A DNA stretch of 64,000 bases from the NCBI GenBank assembly GCA_031841125.1, contig CM063114.1, forward strand, positions 5,766,001 to 5,830,000, read 5' to 3'. Origin of the DNA: Acanthococcus lagerstroemiae (taxonomy: Eukaryota > Arthropoda > Insecta > Hemiptera > Eriococcidae). This document shows, in pieces, positions 22,851-35,700 of the stretch (the first letter of the stretch is position 1; every line of letters starts with the position of its first letter). The translations under genes were made by a program, and so were the position numbers. Under the pieces are notes generated by a model. That model was not told the DNA's origin. It saw nothing but the letters and a program-made list of their open reading frames with translations, and made no database searches.

Positions 22851-23066
22851 TCTTTTCTGATTTGCTCTCAACCCGAGCCCTAGAATCCACCCATTCGAGC
22901 ATTACCTCAGAAACGTCGGGGAGACTGCTAGGGCTGCCTTAGCCCTCTTCATTTCTGGCCGAAAAACCGGCCTAGGTCGAAATCTGGCGAGTTGCTACGT
23001 GGGATCGAACCCGGGAGCTGCGGATTCCGAGAACAACGCGCAATCCACTCGGCCAACCAGACCTGA
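22851..23066 (-). mobile_element. tRNA-derived SINE, copy 1
   Basis: Read on the minus strand: TGGCCGAGTGG (A box) and GGTTCGATCCC (B box) at correct spacing for a tRNA-related head, followed by a hairpin GGCCGGTTTTTCGGCC and a unique body ending GGCTCGGGTTGAGAG with an A-rich tail. Perfect 14-bp target duplications AGTAAATCGCCTCT lie at 22837-22850 and 23067-23080, proving retrotransposition. A second copy is at 26009-26208. The tRNA part is not a functional tRNA gene. Confidence 0.88.
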
Positions 23067-23080
23067 AGTAAATCGCCTCT

Positions 23081-24359
23081 ATCCAAAATAACCTTATTAT
23101 CGACAGGGCCGCACAGAGATGAGGCTTATGTGACTGACATATTGACATGCGGCTAAACTGACTGATAATTCTAATTTCGTATGAATCAAAAAATTCATTG
23201 ATACAGCTGATAAAAACAAAATTATGACTTTAATGTCTTTATGTCATAGCTGAGAAGTCTGATATTACTGGCGACTACTATATGAATTTATCATGTTATA
23301 TTCCATGTATCATGTCATTGTGTCCCATGTATTTCTTATGACTTATGGTCTCCTATCTAACATGCTTACGTCATTTTGTCTCATCAGCATTATCAGTTGA
23401 GTGTCTCCCCTAATAGTAACTGATGGCATTACATGTCTTTAAACCGTATCTCTCTGTCTGATACTGTTATGTCTTATATCACTATGAACTTTTCCATGTC
23501 TATGTCACTGTATCTTATCAGTCGAATGGTCACCATCAAGTAGTTTTAACAAAATAAGAGTCCATATCATTTGTCTTCATACTGTATCATCTGAAGTTTG
23601 TTTTCCTGAGGGAGAAGGTCATCAGGTTTTGTCTATGTCTTGTCAGCCGATCCAAAGGAAGAGATCGAGTTTTATTATTAATTGTCTTTACGTCTTAAAT
23701 CAGCTGGAATTATTATCCTCCAGGAGGGAATCAGGTTTTACTATTGAACTACCGCAGCGAAGACAGTGGTGTAAATAAGGGATTTTCCCGCCCCCCTTAG
23801 AATTTGAATATCAAAATAATCTCAGTTGTTTGTGCTTAGCTTATGTGAGACTATGTATTCACTATCTTCGTTTATGCCAATCCCTCTGGTCGAGAATAGG
23901 TGGGGGCTAAGGACATGATAGCTCTCCCCTGAACTCTAACCAAAGATGTGCCAACCGTGTGTGCTCCATTTCTATTCGTTTATGCTTCCAGTATTTTTGT
24001 TTGTGTCTCTTCCCACGGCTTCCTTTCAAAGGCCCATATGTAAGACAGCTTTAACTTATGAATTTGAATCCAAAAGTAGTCTAAATTCTTTGCACATTTT
24101 TCTGTTCATTTGTGATTTAATTATTGTTGTTTGTGTTCTCCTTCCTTTGTTAAGAAATGGCGGAGGACAGAGAAAATGCTAGACTCCACTTTTGAATTGA
24201 TCAAAAGCGTGATCCATTGTTTGTGTTTCGTTCATATATGTGTCCTCAGAGAATGGGCAATAGGGAGGCGTAAACGAACATGATACAAGCACAAACAAAC
24301 GCAAACAAAACATACATGACTGAGAAAATTTTCGGAAACTTACAGCACTACCATTTTCT
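23081..24359. other. No gene; TATGTC-rich then diverged satellite-like sequence
   Basis: From about 23200 to 23720, motifs such as TTATGTC, CATGTC and TATCATGTC recur without a clean period. From about 23770, G-runs and CAAA(C/T)GA motifs anticipate the satellite to the right. No coding sequence supported. Confidence 0.4.
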
Positions 24360-25720
24360 CAGTCTTTATCCATTTTCCACTAACGTGGCGGGGGGCATAA
24401 ATGAAAATAATGAAAGCAGAAATGAACAAAAACGAAGCACAAATGATTGAGGCCGTTCTTGCATTGATACTCATAATTGGAAGCTGTTTCACCATGGGCT
24501 CTGAGAGGGGGCGGGGTAAAGGTGGGTGGGGGGAGGGCATGAATGAAAATAATGGAAGTATAAAACGAACACAAACAAAGCACAAACGACTGACACCATG
24601 TATTGTTCAAAATTCAAAAGTGGGTTATGCTTTTCTTCGCACACCCTACCAAAATATTCACCCGGGGGGAGGGGGAGGGCAAACGAAAATAATGAACGTA
24701 ACAAAACGAACACAAGCTGAGCGCAAACATGACACCATCTTTTGTTCAAAATTCAAAATCGGGTTATGCTTTTCTTCGCCAACCCTAATGAAACTTTCAC
24801 TAAGGTGGGGAGGGGCACAAACGAAAATAATGAAAGCAGAAACAGACACAAAAATGAAGCACAAGAGATTAAGACTATTCTCGAATTGATACTCATAAGT
24901 GGAAGCTGTTTCACTATGGGCTCCGAGAGATTGGGTAAAGCGGGAGGGGGGCATAGACGAAAATAATAAAAGTATAACACGAACACAGGCGAAGCAAAAA
25001 CGACTCATACCATCTTTCACTTAAAAATCAAAAATGGATTATGCTTTTCATCGCCTGGGATTCAAATTTTTCACTAAGGGGTACATATAAATGAAAATAA
25101 TGAAAGTAGTACAGAATGATCAGAAACAAGGCACAAGCGACTGACCCCATCTTTTGTTCAGAATTCAAAAGTATGTTATACTTTCTTCGCCAACCCCACT
25201 AAAATTCTCACTGGGGGGAGGGGCATAAAGGAAAATAATGAAAGCAAAAACGAACAAAAATGAAACAGAAATAACTGAGACTATTCTCCGATCGATATTC
25301 ACAAGTGGAAGCTGTTTCACCATGAGCTCTGAAAGACTGAGTAAAGCGGGGGGGGGCACAAACGAAGATAATGAAAGTATAAGACGAACACAAACGAAAC
25401 ACAAACGACTGGCACCGTCTTTTGCTCAAAATTCAAACATGGGTTATGTTTTCATCGCCCCCTAAAATTTTTACCAAAGGGGGAGGGACATAACCGGGAG
25501 TAATGAAAGTACAAAACGAACACAGATGAAGCACAAACGACTGATACCATCTTTTATTCAAAATTCGAAAGTGGGTTATGTTTTCCTTCGTCCACACTGA
25601 AATTTTTACTAAAGGGAGGGTGGCACAAATGAAAGTAATAAAAGCACATTCAATCACAAGTGAAGCACAGGTGATCGAAACTAATTTGATGAATAAATTC
25701 AGAGGTGGGGCGAGGGGCTG
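24360..25720. repeat. Satellite with about 410-bp higher-order units of three ~136-bp monomers
   Basis: GGTTATG(C/T)TTTTC landmarks lie at 24623, 24762, 25036, 25171, 25441 and 25574 (spacings about 137 and 272). GGAAGCTGTTTCAC lies at 24479, 24902 and 25309. Thus monomers of about 136 bp come in sets of three (A, A', B), repeated with a period of about 405-420 bp for some three cycles. Each monomer carries a G-run followed by CA(A/T)AAA(C/T)GAAAATAATGAAAG. Minus-strand frames with FVCVRFILPLFSF-like repeats are by-products. Confidence 0.8.
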
Positions 25721-26008
25721 AAACACGTCACTGATCTTTCCAAAAAAATAGAAATCGCTAACTCTTATACCTTGCAAGGCAGATCCGCGTAGCTATGGAC
25801 CCCCCTCCCCCACCTACATCATTTTACACAGTGATAAATTGGAAATCATAAGTGATCAGCTAGTAAACTGACACAGCTTATTATCTTAAAACCCTTTTTT
25901 TTTCCTATCAATAGAAACATTTTTGACTTTTTCGCTATCAACAACTGGAAATTTTTTGATTTTCGCCCTTCAATAAAATTCATTTTTTCGCTTTCTATTC
26001 TAATTTTA

Positions 26009-26208
26009 CTCTCAACCCGAGCCCTGGAATCCATCCTTTCGAGCATCACCTCAGAGAAGTCAGGGAGGCTGTTAGGGCTGTCTTAGCCCTCTTCCCTTCT
26101 GGCCGAAAAACCGGCCTAGGTCGAAATCTAGCGAGTTGCTACGTGGGCTCGAACCCGGGACCTCCCGATTCTGAGACGAGCGCGCTATCCACTCGGCCAA
26201 TCAGACCT
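26009..26208 (-). mobile_element. tRNA-derived SINE, copy 2
   Basis: Same orientation and structure as the copy at 22851-23066, roughly nine-tenths identical. The minus strand has TGGCCGAGTGG (A box), GGTTCGAGCCC (B box) and the GGCCGGTTTTTCGGCC hairpin. The A-rich tail is diverged and I could not define clear target duplications. Confidence 0.85.
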
Positions 26209-28452
26209 TCATAGCCCGGCTTAAAAGGGTCAAAGTTCAAAAATTCAAACTAATATCACAGTTTTTCTTCGGAAATTATCACTTATCCCCCTTCAGAGAA
26301 ACTTAGCCACCACAGCACAGTTTCCTAATTACCACACTGAACAAAAGTACTAACCTATATCCTCCTAATACAAGGGAAGTGTAGAGCTTTCAGACCCATG
26401 ACGTCGGGGGGGGGGGTCAAATGGGACCATTTCCCCTTTCTCCCTTACCACGGCCCTTTAGTTAAGCCACTGGTTTGTCCCCCAAGAACAATGCCAAGAC
26501 TTGTATTTCGCGTTTTCGGCCTCGAAATTTCCAATTTTGCCCCTGCCCCTTTTCCCCGTCACTTGATTTTCCCCCATTAGAGAGTCACACCGCGGACCAG
26601 AAAGCTTCGGTGAAGGAAACGTGCTGTGAAATAATCAGGGTACGAAGCTGTTTTCCATCGAGGAAATTCCATGATGGACGAGTTAAAATTACGAATCCGA
26701 GAACGTCGACATTCGTTTGATGAATTTTATAATTCGTCTGGAAAATATTGATGCGAAACCATAGTAAAGCAGATGTACTAGTGCTTAGTACAGCGGGGTT
26801 TCAAAAGTAAAATAACTCGTGTTCATTATGAATTCGATCAGATAGTGAAACGAAAACGAATTTCCCATTATTTGCACCAGAAACGAGGGTAAGACCCTGG
26901 AGAAATTTGAAAACTCGCGCAACTCGTGTACGCACTCATGCATCTACATAATAAAATTACCATACATTGAATGATGAATTAAATTATGTTTTCCGTATCA
27001 ACCCTTTTCAATTATTATCGATAATGAGACAACTGAAAATTTTCCAGTTCTAAGTGAAAATGGCGAACAGAAAATCGATAAGTTTTTCCGCTACACATGA
27101 TGAACTATCCTTAATGCCGCACATTCATATCACATTAAGGCGGCGTTGAGGGCTACCTTTATCAAGACAAAATCCGCGTCTTTAAGTCTAACATTAAATT
27201 TTCGTATTCATCAAATATTGAAGGTGAGTAAGAAAACTTAGAAGAAAGGTCAGCTAACACCAGTGACTTGGCAGAATGTTATCAAAACTGGTACCCTAAC
27301 ATACTAAAAATCCCACCCTCACTTTTGGGGCTAACTTTTCTCGGGGATTCAAACATTCCAAAACCCGTATTTTTTCAAGAATTTCGACACCTATGGCATT
27401 TATAAAAACGCGGGTATTTCGAGCAAAGTTTGTTCTAAACGGCGGTTTCCACGTAAAATTGATTCTATGTACTAATTTAAATCTGCCACAGAAACGTCAT
27501 AATAAGTAAGAGGTTAGAAATAATTTTCCGAAGAACTGCATCTTCACGTAGTACGGATGGGGAAGGAAAACTTCTCAGTTGAATTAGCGTATAATGTATT
27601 TGACTCAAACCAAGTGTAGGTACATGTAACATTCTGTGGTACTCTTATCAGGAAATTTTCCAAGGAATAATGCGATGTGAGTTATGTCTCACAAATATGT
27701 TAGCAGTATTACGTAATAATTTTTGTATTCTGTTTCAGAGTTTCAGGTCTTTCACAAATATTTTGTTTCTCATTTGACTATTTACCTTTGTCTTTTCCTC
27801 CTTTTCAGGAACAACAAATCATCCAAAACCATGAACATGCCTTCAACCACAAATCTGAACTTCTATTATAATCGTCTAGCGGAATTAATGAAGAACGTGA
27901 ACAAATAGTTGGCAGATCACATTTTGTTTTTGAAATGAAAGATTATTTTTCTCGCATTCGAACGGTTCACGAATATTTCACCCATTGTGTGACCAGGAGT
28001 GGAGCTAATGTCTTTGCGTCATATAAATATTGTAATGAGGAGTGAGAACACATTAGTGTGCTTTTTCTGAAGCAAGAACACAACCTTATTTGAATCAAAG
28101 TAACATTCCTGGTTTATTTGAATCGAAACAAAATTCCTGTCCCTCTTTGAAATGTTATCAGCAGTTATCAGTTCATATTCATTGAAACTTGTGAGTTTTA
28201 AAATTCCTTGGATTTATGTCCTTTGAATTTATTTGTCTTGTAAAGGTAGAGTGTTTGATTTCTGCTTGCCGCTTGGAACGAATTTAACAGAAAATGGAAA
28301 TGTATTATAGTATGTTCAGTGTTGTTCAGTCTGTTGCATGATTGCAGTCTGCAGCTGCACAGTTTGAAGCCTTGAACTTCCATGATGTGCGTGCAGCGTC
28401 TCCGGTTTTACTGTGTTATCCCATTTTGAAGTGTTTAAATTTATAATAAAAA
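26209..28452. other. No gene recognised
   Basis: AT-rich intergenic sequence. A short plus frame 27723-27908 follows a possible acceptor near 27808 but is too short and unfamiliar to call. No repeat structure noticed. Confidence 0.3.
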
Positions 28453-28672
28453 TGTGACGCGTTGCGTGAAAAGGGCCATTGTATTTGAGTTTGCGAGTCC
28501 GGTACCACCGATTTCCAAAGTCTATAGACTAAAGAATACCGCATTACAATGCCCGGAGATCTGATAAGTGTGGAAGCAACCTCAAATTCTGTAGACCTTG
28601 CCAATCAGTGGTAGCGTACTCGCAAACTCAAATTTCGAGATCACCACGGCCCTTTTCACGCATTGCGTCACA
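28453..28672. mobile_element. 220-bp miniature TIR element
   Basis: TGTGACGCGTTGCGTGAAAA (28453 onward) is matched by its reverse complement ending TTGCGTCACA at 28672, with about 24 of 25 bases paired. A second inner inverted pair, ATTTGAGTTTGCGAGT and ACTCGCAAACTCAAAT, extends the stem. Flanking 8-mers are only partly alike, so the target duplication is uncertain. Confidence 0.75.
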
Positions 28673-28699
28673 AATAATGAATAAGAATTTGCAAACACC

Positions 28700-28993
28700 C
28701 TATTTCCAGGTCCTCCGGACCTCGCTTGTTTTTGGTGCTGTGTAGGAAGCTTTTGGTGGCATATGTACGATTTTTGCCGCATCTGGTAACACTTTTTGAG
28801 GGATATCACTGACTACATAATGGTATTTTGTGCGCTCTAAAGTTATTCCCCGGGCAAGACTAGCTTCAGCTTGGTGAAAAGTGAACTCTTCATCAGTTTT
28901 ATTGAACATAGACATTTTCACTGAAATTTGTTCGATATATGCAGGCTCAGATGTGGTGTTGGTCGATGTGTTTGCTGCATCCACAATGGGCAC
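28700..28993 (-). pseudogene. LTR-retrotransposon Gag N-terminal fragment (DUF7041-like)
   Basis: A 97-residue minus-strand frame reads FTFHQAEASLARGITLERTK then YHYVVSDIPQKVLPDAAKIV. This resembles the arthropod retrotransposon Gag domain pattern (LWFAQxEAQFxxxGIxxxxTKxxYVVSxLxxxxAxEVxDII). The usual downstream Gag, protease and RT regions are absent. Assignment by motif memory only. Confidence 0.5.
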
Positions 28994-30223
28994 CCAATTT
29001 TTATTTTATTTTGACCTATCGGCAAAAAAGCAACTGGTGCTGGAAACTAGTAAAAACAAAATTTCTTTAGCTTCTACCACTTCACAATGGACGAAAAACG
29101 ATGAGTATCAACGAGAACAAAAAGGAGAAATCTCACCGAAATTGCAGTTGGTCCCAAAATGGCGCAGCTGTTGGTAATTGGCAGGTTTAAACGCAGTACA
29201 AATGACTTGAATTATCCTTGGAATGCAGCATCAAGTTTTGTTTTGCTAAGCCACACGCGAACGTCTTATTTTTAACACGAAATTTCCTCGCAAATTACTC
29301 AAGTTTTTCGTTTATAAAAGTCGCAAATCGCATGATACACGTATATCTACAGTAATATGGAAAAAATTGACTCACGTCAATGTCACTACTTTGATAATCG
29401 ACTTTTGTAATCGTTTCGTTTACCTGTGATGTATTCCCGTTCGGCGCCCATATCTAGCGAATTCTATTGTAACATACGAGCCGTGAGAAAGCTATTATTG
29501 CTAATCAGTCTGAGTCATGTTAAAAGTCGGCGGACGCCAGAAAAAGTGCTGAACGAGTCTGGACAAGTCAGAAAGAATCCTTAGCACATTGGAAGAGTGA
29601 AGAAGTTGGAATCAAAATCGTTACCCGCCAAAAAAATTGGAAAACAAGGTCATGGCACCAGCTGATTGAGTTAAAAAATACTACAGGATGGTCATGATGA
29701 TAAAATCTGAGGAACACGGTGTATTCGTTGTGAAATCGTCTATCTGACATTTTTGTCCTAAGTAAGTGTCAGTTTTGATTCTCAGTGTATGTATAAATAA
29801 TTTTACAAAGAATACCTTGTTTCTCAGATTTGTTTGTCATGGCCATTTTTTGTTGTACCGTTTTTGCTCTACCAGTTAGCGCCTTAACTTTTTTTTTTTT
29901 TTGGCAATTGGCGGTTTTGATTATAATTTTCTTCACGTTAAAATTTCGTTTTGTTTAATCCAGGAATCCAGCGTAGTATGGTATATTATGTACATGTATG
30001 TACATATGTATTTTCGTTCTAAAGAGCATTCCATTGCTCCCTTTTTCTTCACGATCTTTGTACATAATGTACATCGACTAGAACAATATTTTCACGATGC
30101 ATCACTCAAGTGAGAATCAAAAGTGACAACAGTCAAATGTCCCCTTCAATTTAGGCGACTACAACCATTCTTACGCGGTCGATCTCACGGCAGTAGTAAT
30201 TCCCTCGCAAGAGATATGTATTT
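28994..30223. other. No gene recognised
   Basis: AT-rich sequence with a poly-T run at about 29889-29902 and scattered GAGTC/GTC-rich words near 29530-29620 that resemble the degenerate repeat at 30.5-31.0 kb. No coding sequence supported. Confidence 0.3.
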
Positions 30224-30231
30224 GTGCCACT

Positions 30232-30457
30232 CAGTGGCGTAGCCAAGTAGGGGCGGGGAATTAGGGGAATAAATCGCCCTTGAGATGAGAATTTTTTATA
30301 TGCTAGCAGTATCACTGTAAATTCGCAAAATGAAATTTAAATTCAGATGCATAATTGAAGTTGAAAAGCACAACATACTGATACGTCAACGTACAAACAT
30401 ACAGTTCATATTAGGTGTAGCCCCCCCCCCTCCCGAAAAATCCTGGCTACGCCACTG
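30232..30457. mobile_element. hAT-type MITE, CAGTGGCGTAGCCA ends
   Basis: TIRs CAGTGGCGTAGCCAAG and (reverse complement at right) CAGTGGCGTAGCCAGG bound 226 bp. Flanking 8-mers GTGCCACT (30224-30231) and GTATCACT (30458-30465) match 6 of 8, consistent with an aged hAT target duplication. No frame inside. Confidence 0.8.
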
Positions 30458-30519
30458 GTATCACTGTGTACAATGTTTTGCCCATTTGTGCACTTGGAGT
30501 AAAATGGCAAGTATCGGTT

Positions 30520-31030
30520 TTGATTCGAGCCTCTTCAAGTCTGAACGAATCGAAAAAGATCCTTAGCAAGTTTAATAAAGCCTTGAACAGCTTTAGTGAG
30601 TTTGAAAAAATCTTTTAAAGAACATTTACTTGTTTTAAGCACGTATAGACGAGTTTTTATTAGTCATGATCAAGTCTCGAGCAGTCCTGATGAAATCTGA
30701 ACAAATTCGAAACAAAGGATTGTCAGCAAGTTTGGGAGAGCCATACGGGGTATTAGGAGAGTCTTGAACAGCATTAGTGAGTTTGAAAGAAGCATTTAAA
30801 GATCATCCACATACTTGCTTGAAATAAGTATAGAAGAATTTCCATGAAGCATAACCCAGTCATGAGAATTTTGATAATGTAAAAGAATCGTAAACAAAAA
30901 AACCTTAAACGAGTCCTGAATAGTCACTGAGCTTCAGCAAGGGTTCTAATGAGTCTCAAGCAAGTCGGGAAGAATTTTAAAAATTAGTACCTTATGGCTT
31001 CAAAGGAGTCTTACAGAGTCTTATAACGTT
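30520..31030. repeat. Degenerate repeat rich in GAGTCTTGAACAG / AGTGAGTTTGAA
   Basis: Two blocks about 185 bp apart share CCTTGAACAGC(A/T)TTAGTGAG, TTTGAAAGAAxxxTTTAAAGA and GTATAGA(A/C)GA words. Other, weaker repeats of GAGTC/AAGTC follow. Non-coding. Confidence 0.5.
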
Positions 31031-32265
31031 ATAAGTATAGTAGGCAGATAGAACAGATGGAAAAATTTTAATCACGTTCGGCATTTAGTGTGGTGCAGTG
31101 CATAAACTGCACTACACAAAACCATCAGTGTAATGCTTCGCACAACGTTAAAAAAGAATCACAAATTTCTTTTCGTTTTCATTTTTTCAATCAACATGAT
31201 TGAAATGTAAACGGGTGCAGCGTGAATGAGCGAACTAAAATATTGACTTCCGTAATTCTAATTGAAAAAAAAAAATATATATTTTACCTATGAATATGTA
31301 TTTTAAGTTCTTCTCCCCTGTTTTTGGATTTTTAAGGCAGGATAACAAACATATGTCTGCCTATTTGATTTTCAAACAAAAAAAATTCTGCATCACACGG
31401 AGAAAAGACAAGACGCGAGCCATAATTTTGATCATATCTCGAAGGGTCATAATGAAGCCTGCACGAGTAATAAAGAGTTACACACGAGTTTTGAACTTTT
31501 TTTTTAGTGAGGCGTAAAGCAATAAATTTGGGAAAATCTTTAAAAGTTTGGAACCAGTCTCGCGGAGTCTAAATATTCCTTCATGAATACTGAAGGTTGA
31601 AGGATCCTAGTTTGTAGAATCCCCCCCCCCTCCTCGAGGGAAAACTGGATCATATTACAATGAAAAGGAAAATATCGTCCAATCTAAAATTCAATAAACT
31701 GACTCACACGGGCATATTAGGACACTCCTTCATTTTCAGTGTCAACACGAAACGAGTCAACTGTACAAACCGTTGAAAGCTTCGAATACTACTCTCTTAT
31801 CTTATCACTCAGTTACCATACTTATAGCGAATAAATTATCTATCTACTCGGGGAGGGGAGTTTAAAATGATGTCTTACACGAATTGACCCTATCAGGATT
31901 GATCCCTAGATGGGCCCAATGATTTTTGATTTTATATGCAATATCCATTGAAAGGAAATTATGAATACGTTCATTTCCAAATCAATAGTCACATGGACAC
32001 TTGTGTTAACTAAGATTTATGGCAAGATTGAGTTAAGTGTGTAGATCTGTAGCTGAAGGTGTAAGCTAACGGAAAATATTTATTCAAAAAAAAAAATTAC
32101 GAAAAATTTCAATACCTTTTTTGACTCTCAACTGATAACATTCAACACCACAGTTATCAAAACTTTACGACCAGGTAGTTTCTCCATGCAAAAAAAGTAA
32201 TTTCAAAAATATTTCGCTAGAGTGCACTAGTTATGGAGAAATGAAAACGTTCCAACTTACGTCAC
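31031..32265. other. No gene recognised
   Basis: AT-rich sequence. A plus frame at 31290-31517 is too short and compositionally poor. Nothing structural noticed. Confidence 0.3.
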
Positions 32266-32269
32266 CTAC

Positions 32270-32775
32270 TCTTATATTGATTTGGGGTTACTTGGCACTT
32301 TTAATGGGCAACATTGCATTTACAACTTTTTACCCCATTCATTCATTAACATATGTAATGTCACCCCATCGCGATAGGCACACTTATTTCATAATATTGC
32401 GGGAAAATTTGTGGGATAGGAGTGGCACAATCTTCCTGTATTGATTTGGGGTTACTTGGTATTTTTATTAGACAACACTGCATTTACAACTCTTTTCCCC
32501 GTTCATTCATGAACATATGCAATGTCACCCCATCGCGGTACCACTTGGCATTCTAAATAATACTGTGGGAAAATTTGTGTGATGGGGAGTGTCACTATCT
32601 TCCTATATTGGTTTGGGGTTACTTCGTACTTTTAATAGACAACACTGCATTTTCAACTTTTCTCCCTCATTCATTCATAAACCTGTACAATGTCATCGCA
32701 TCGCGGTATCACTTGGCACACGTATTTCATAATTCTGTTGGGAAACTTGTGGGATGGGGAGTGTCAATTCTTTTG
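32270..32775. repeat. Three tandem copies of a ~165-bp repeat
   Basis: TTTGGGGTTACTT occurs at 32281, 32445 and 32612. Each unit then has CAACA(C/T)TGCATTT, CCATTCATTCAT, CACCCCATCGCG(A/G)TA and TGTGGGAAAATTTGTG. Identity between units looks about 80 percent. Short frames are by-products. Confidence 0.85.
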
Positions 32776-35700
32776 GTGAATGTAATCCGCAATATCCCAT
32801 CAAAATTACAAAAACATTCCGGTTCTCCACGCCAGTTCTATAGAGCGTGAAAAACTTGAAAGTACAGAAAAAAGTGAGCAGCATCACCCCGTATTACGGT
32901 AATTGTATTTGTTCATGTAGCAAATTAACACGCTCGATATTCGATACCACGTCCATTAAGTTTGTAAATAAAGAATTACTTATCAGTACATTTCAGAGTG
33001 TTAATTACGTCATCAGAGGGATTAGAACTGAATGTCGATTTTCGCAGGCGAAACGAAACCAGCATACGTGATGAAATGTAGATGATCTGAAATGGTTGTT
33101 TTTATGCTATTTCACCATTAAATATTAATAATTCGAAGCGATTCCAACTTTTTACTTTTTAAATTGTTTCAATGGTTGTACTTCCGTCAGTTTGACTGAC
33201 TTCACTCTTCATTAGATTTTATTTATTCCACGGACGTGCACAGAGTGAGAAAAACAAAGTGCGCCATCCGGCACCTCACTACTAATAATTATTTAGAAAA
33301 TTGTCCGGACCAAATATTTCTCAGCTTGGTAAAATATCAAGTCACAGGCTTGCTTAGTGTCAGTAAAACGCAGCATCATTGCAGACCATTTTAAAAAAAA
33401 CGCTGATTAAAGGAAGACTGTAAAAGGCAAGTAAATTTCCACTCACGAACGCTATCAACCTAAGGCAGCTTATAAAAACAAATATTTTCGCAATGTTCAA
33501 CTCGAAAGCGTTAATAAATAATAATGAACGCGTCAACTTACGGCAATATTTCATCATTTAAAATTTTTGACTTTTCTCTTTTCATTTACCCGGCGCAATA
33601 TAGGGTGTTAACCGCTAAAGTTTTCAAATTAGAATAATATAGCTGCGAGTTCCATTTTTTTTTTTTTTCTTCTGAAAAGAAATACTTTCCAACTCGAGAA
33701 GTTTTTATGTTCCGAAAACGCAAACGTTACCTGGCTATTTTAAAGTAATTAAATAAAAAAATTTTATATAAGAAAGATACAGTCTCGAGTTGGAAGTTTT
33801 CTTTCCAGTCTGCAGCAATTAAAATTTAAAACGAATGCGTATAAGGGGTGGAAAACTTGGCAGCTGAGAATGGCAATGGCCTCGAACGAGAATCAGATTT
33901 ATGTCAAGGGGGAGAGGGGGATCTCCGGCGAAATGAAGATTGCTATCGCAAGGTTTAAGTGTCTCAAATTACTTCTGGAACGGGGTTGAAAGCGAAAATC
34001 ATTTATTCGTCCTGTTACTTTTCATTATCTTTCAGCGAGAGTGAATAATTAAGCGGCTCGCGCAAACAGAAATGGAAACATCGGGACGAGCACAATTTGC
34101 CAATAAATTAGAATTCTGAGGGAGTGGACGAGCAAACAAGAAACTTAATTATTGACTTTTGTATGTACATTCATTGCTATACATGCCTCAAGCCTTCGAA
34201 TCATAATTTGAAAAGGTGGGTTGAGTATCGGACAGGCTCAAATTTCAAGTCCAGAAACCAACCCGGTGAGTTTCAAGTGTTGGGTGTGTTACCGATTCGA
34301 CGTAATTCTGAAAATTTAGGAACACCTGTTGATTTTGTTTTAATTTATTTGCCAGAACTCGTCCCTGACGAGCCAGATTTGAAATTAAGGAAATGCCTTC
34401 GAAAGTTGAAAGTTTTCAAGTAAAAACAAAAGCTCGCGGGCTAGTCTAATTAAATTTTAAAAGAAGCCACGTTGGGAATTCTATGACGGGTAAAAAAATG
34501 TTTGCCAGAATGCGTCGACTTTTGTGCTGTAGCAGGACCGCATATTTCGGGAGGGGTGTCTGTAATTCCCCAAAGTCGGGTTTAAATTTGTTTAAAACTG
34601 AATTGGTTGAAAATTGAAACATTTGTTATTTTTTACAAATTTTAGATATCATTCTCTCTTTTTTCCGCTGACCAAGATTCTTGGTTCCATTCAAAAAACT
34701 CCAAGCCAATTCCAGCCTTTTTAGGTGTGATGATGGTAGTTGTAGTTTCCAAGAAGCTGAATCAATTACGGATTTGACATGAAATTGGTAGGAATTTAAA
34801 GAAGAAAATTTGATGCGGCTCATAAAAAGGTATCTTAAGCCGGCTAAGTAAATTTTCAACAGAGTCAAAATAACCCATGAAGGTGGAAGTTAAAATGATG
34901 TATGAACCAAATGATTTATCTCGCGAAGTTTTAAGGCTCTGCCACAGATTTCTTAAAATAATCTTTTTTACTGAATCCGTAAATTTTTTTCAATTTCCTA
35001 ACTGAAAACTGCCGATTATGATCTTAGATCACTCTTTCAACTTCCCAACTGAGAACTGTCGATCGCGATCTTAGCTTACTAGAATGATCTTGCTCATCTC
35101 AGCCGATAAGGCGATCATCATTTACCTAAACAGGGGGCGAGGGTTGCTAGGATATTTCACCAAATTTCAAATGGGAATAAATTGTCGAGGACGTCGTCGA
35201 AATAGGAATTCTGTTAATCGTAGATTTCAAATATTTCATTAGAATTAGGATCCAGCCCTTATCTTGCGCCCGAAAGAAAGATACAAAAAACGAAGGGCTA
35301 TAGGTAACTGCCTTCCTGAGACTCAGTGTACTGCGGTCCCACTGATCAGGCTCAAACGACAGAAAACGTAGAGCTGGGTCAGAACTGAGGGTCCCCCCGG
35401 GACCCTGGGTTTCCTCGTTTCTACTCTTGTGGCCTCACCATACAAATTTTACATCAGAAATCGACAAAATTAACTTGCCTTCAAAATCAAACAAGGTATC
35501 GTTGGGTCGCTGATCACAAATATTTTGCGGTTACTCTCTCCTTTCTATCGTACGTTTTCGTATAAATCGTCCTGCTTGGCTACTTCTTGCATAGCACATT
35601 ACGAGCGTCAAAACAAACGTCTTTTATCTCCTACATTCCTATATTTCCAGCATTTTTTTCTAAACCACATTATTCTTTTTATTCTCATGACTCACGCTCC

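Noticed and set aside
23005..23064. Possible tRNA gene (A and B boxes) on the minus strand
   Set aside because: Cloverleaf is imperfect and the same head is attached to a repeated body with target duplications, so it is a SINE.
24340..25777. Minus-strand frames with repeated FVCVRF/PLFSFxPPP words
   Set aside because: They recur with the satellite period and change phase; by-products of the repeat.
27723..27908. Candidate small exon after a TTTTCAG acceptor
   Set aside because: No partner exon, family or conserved motif.
34124..34423. 99-residue plus-strand frame
   Set aside because: No family recognised, no introns or regulatory context; cannot be supported as a gene.
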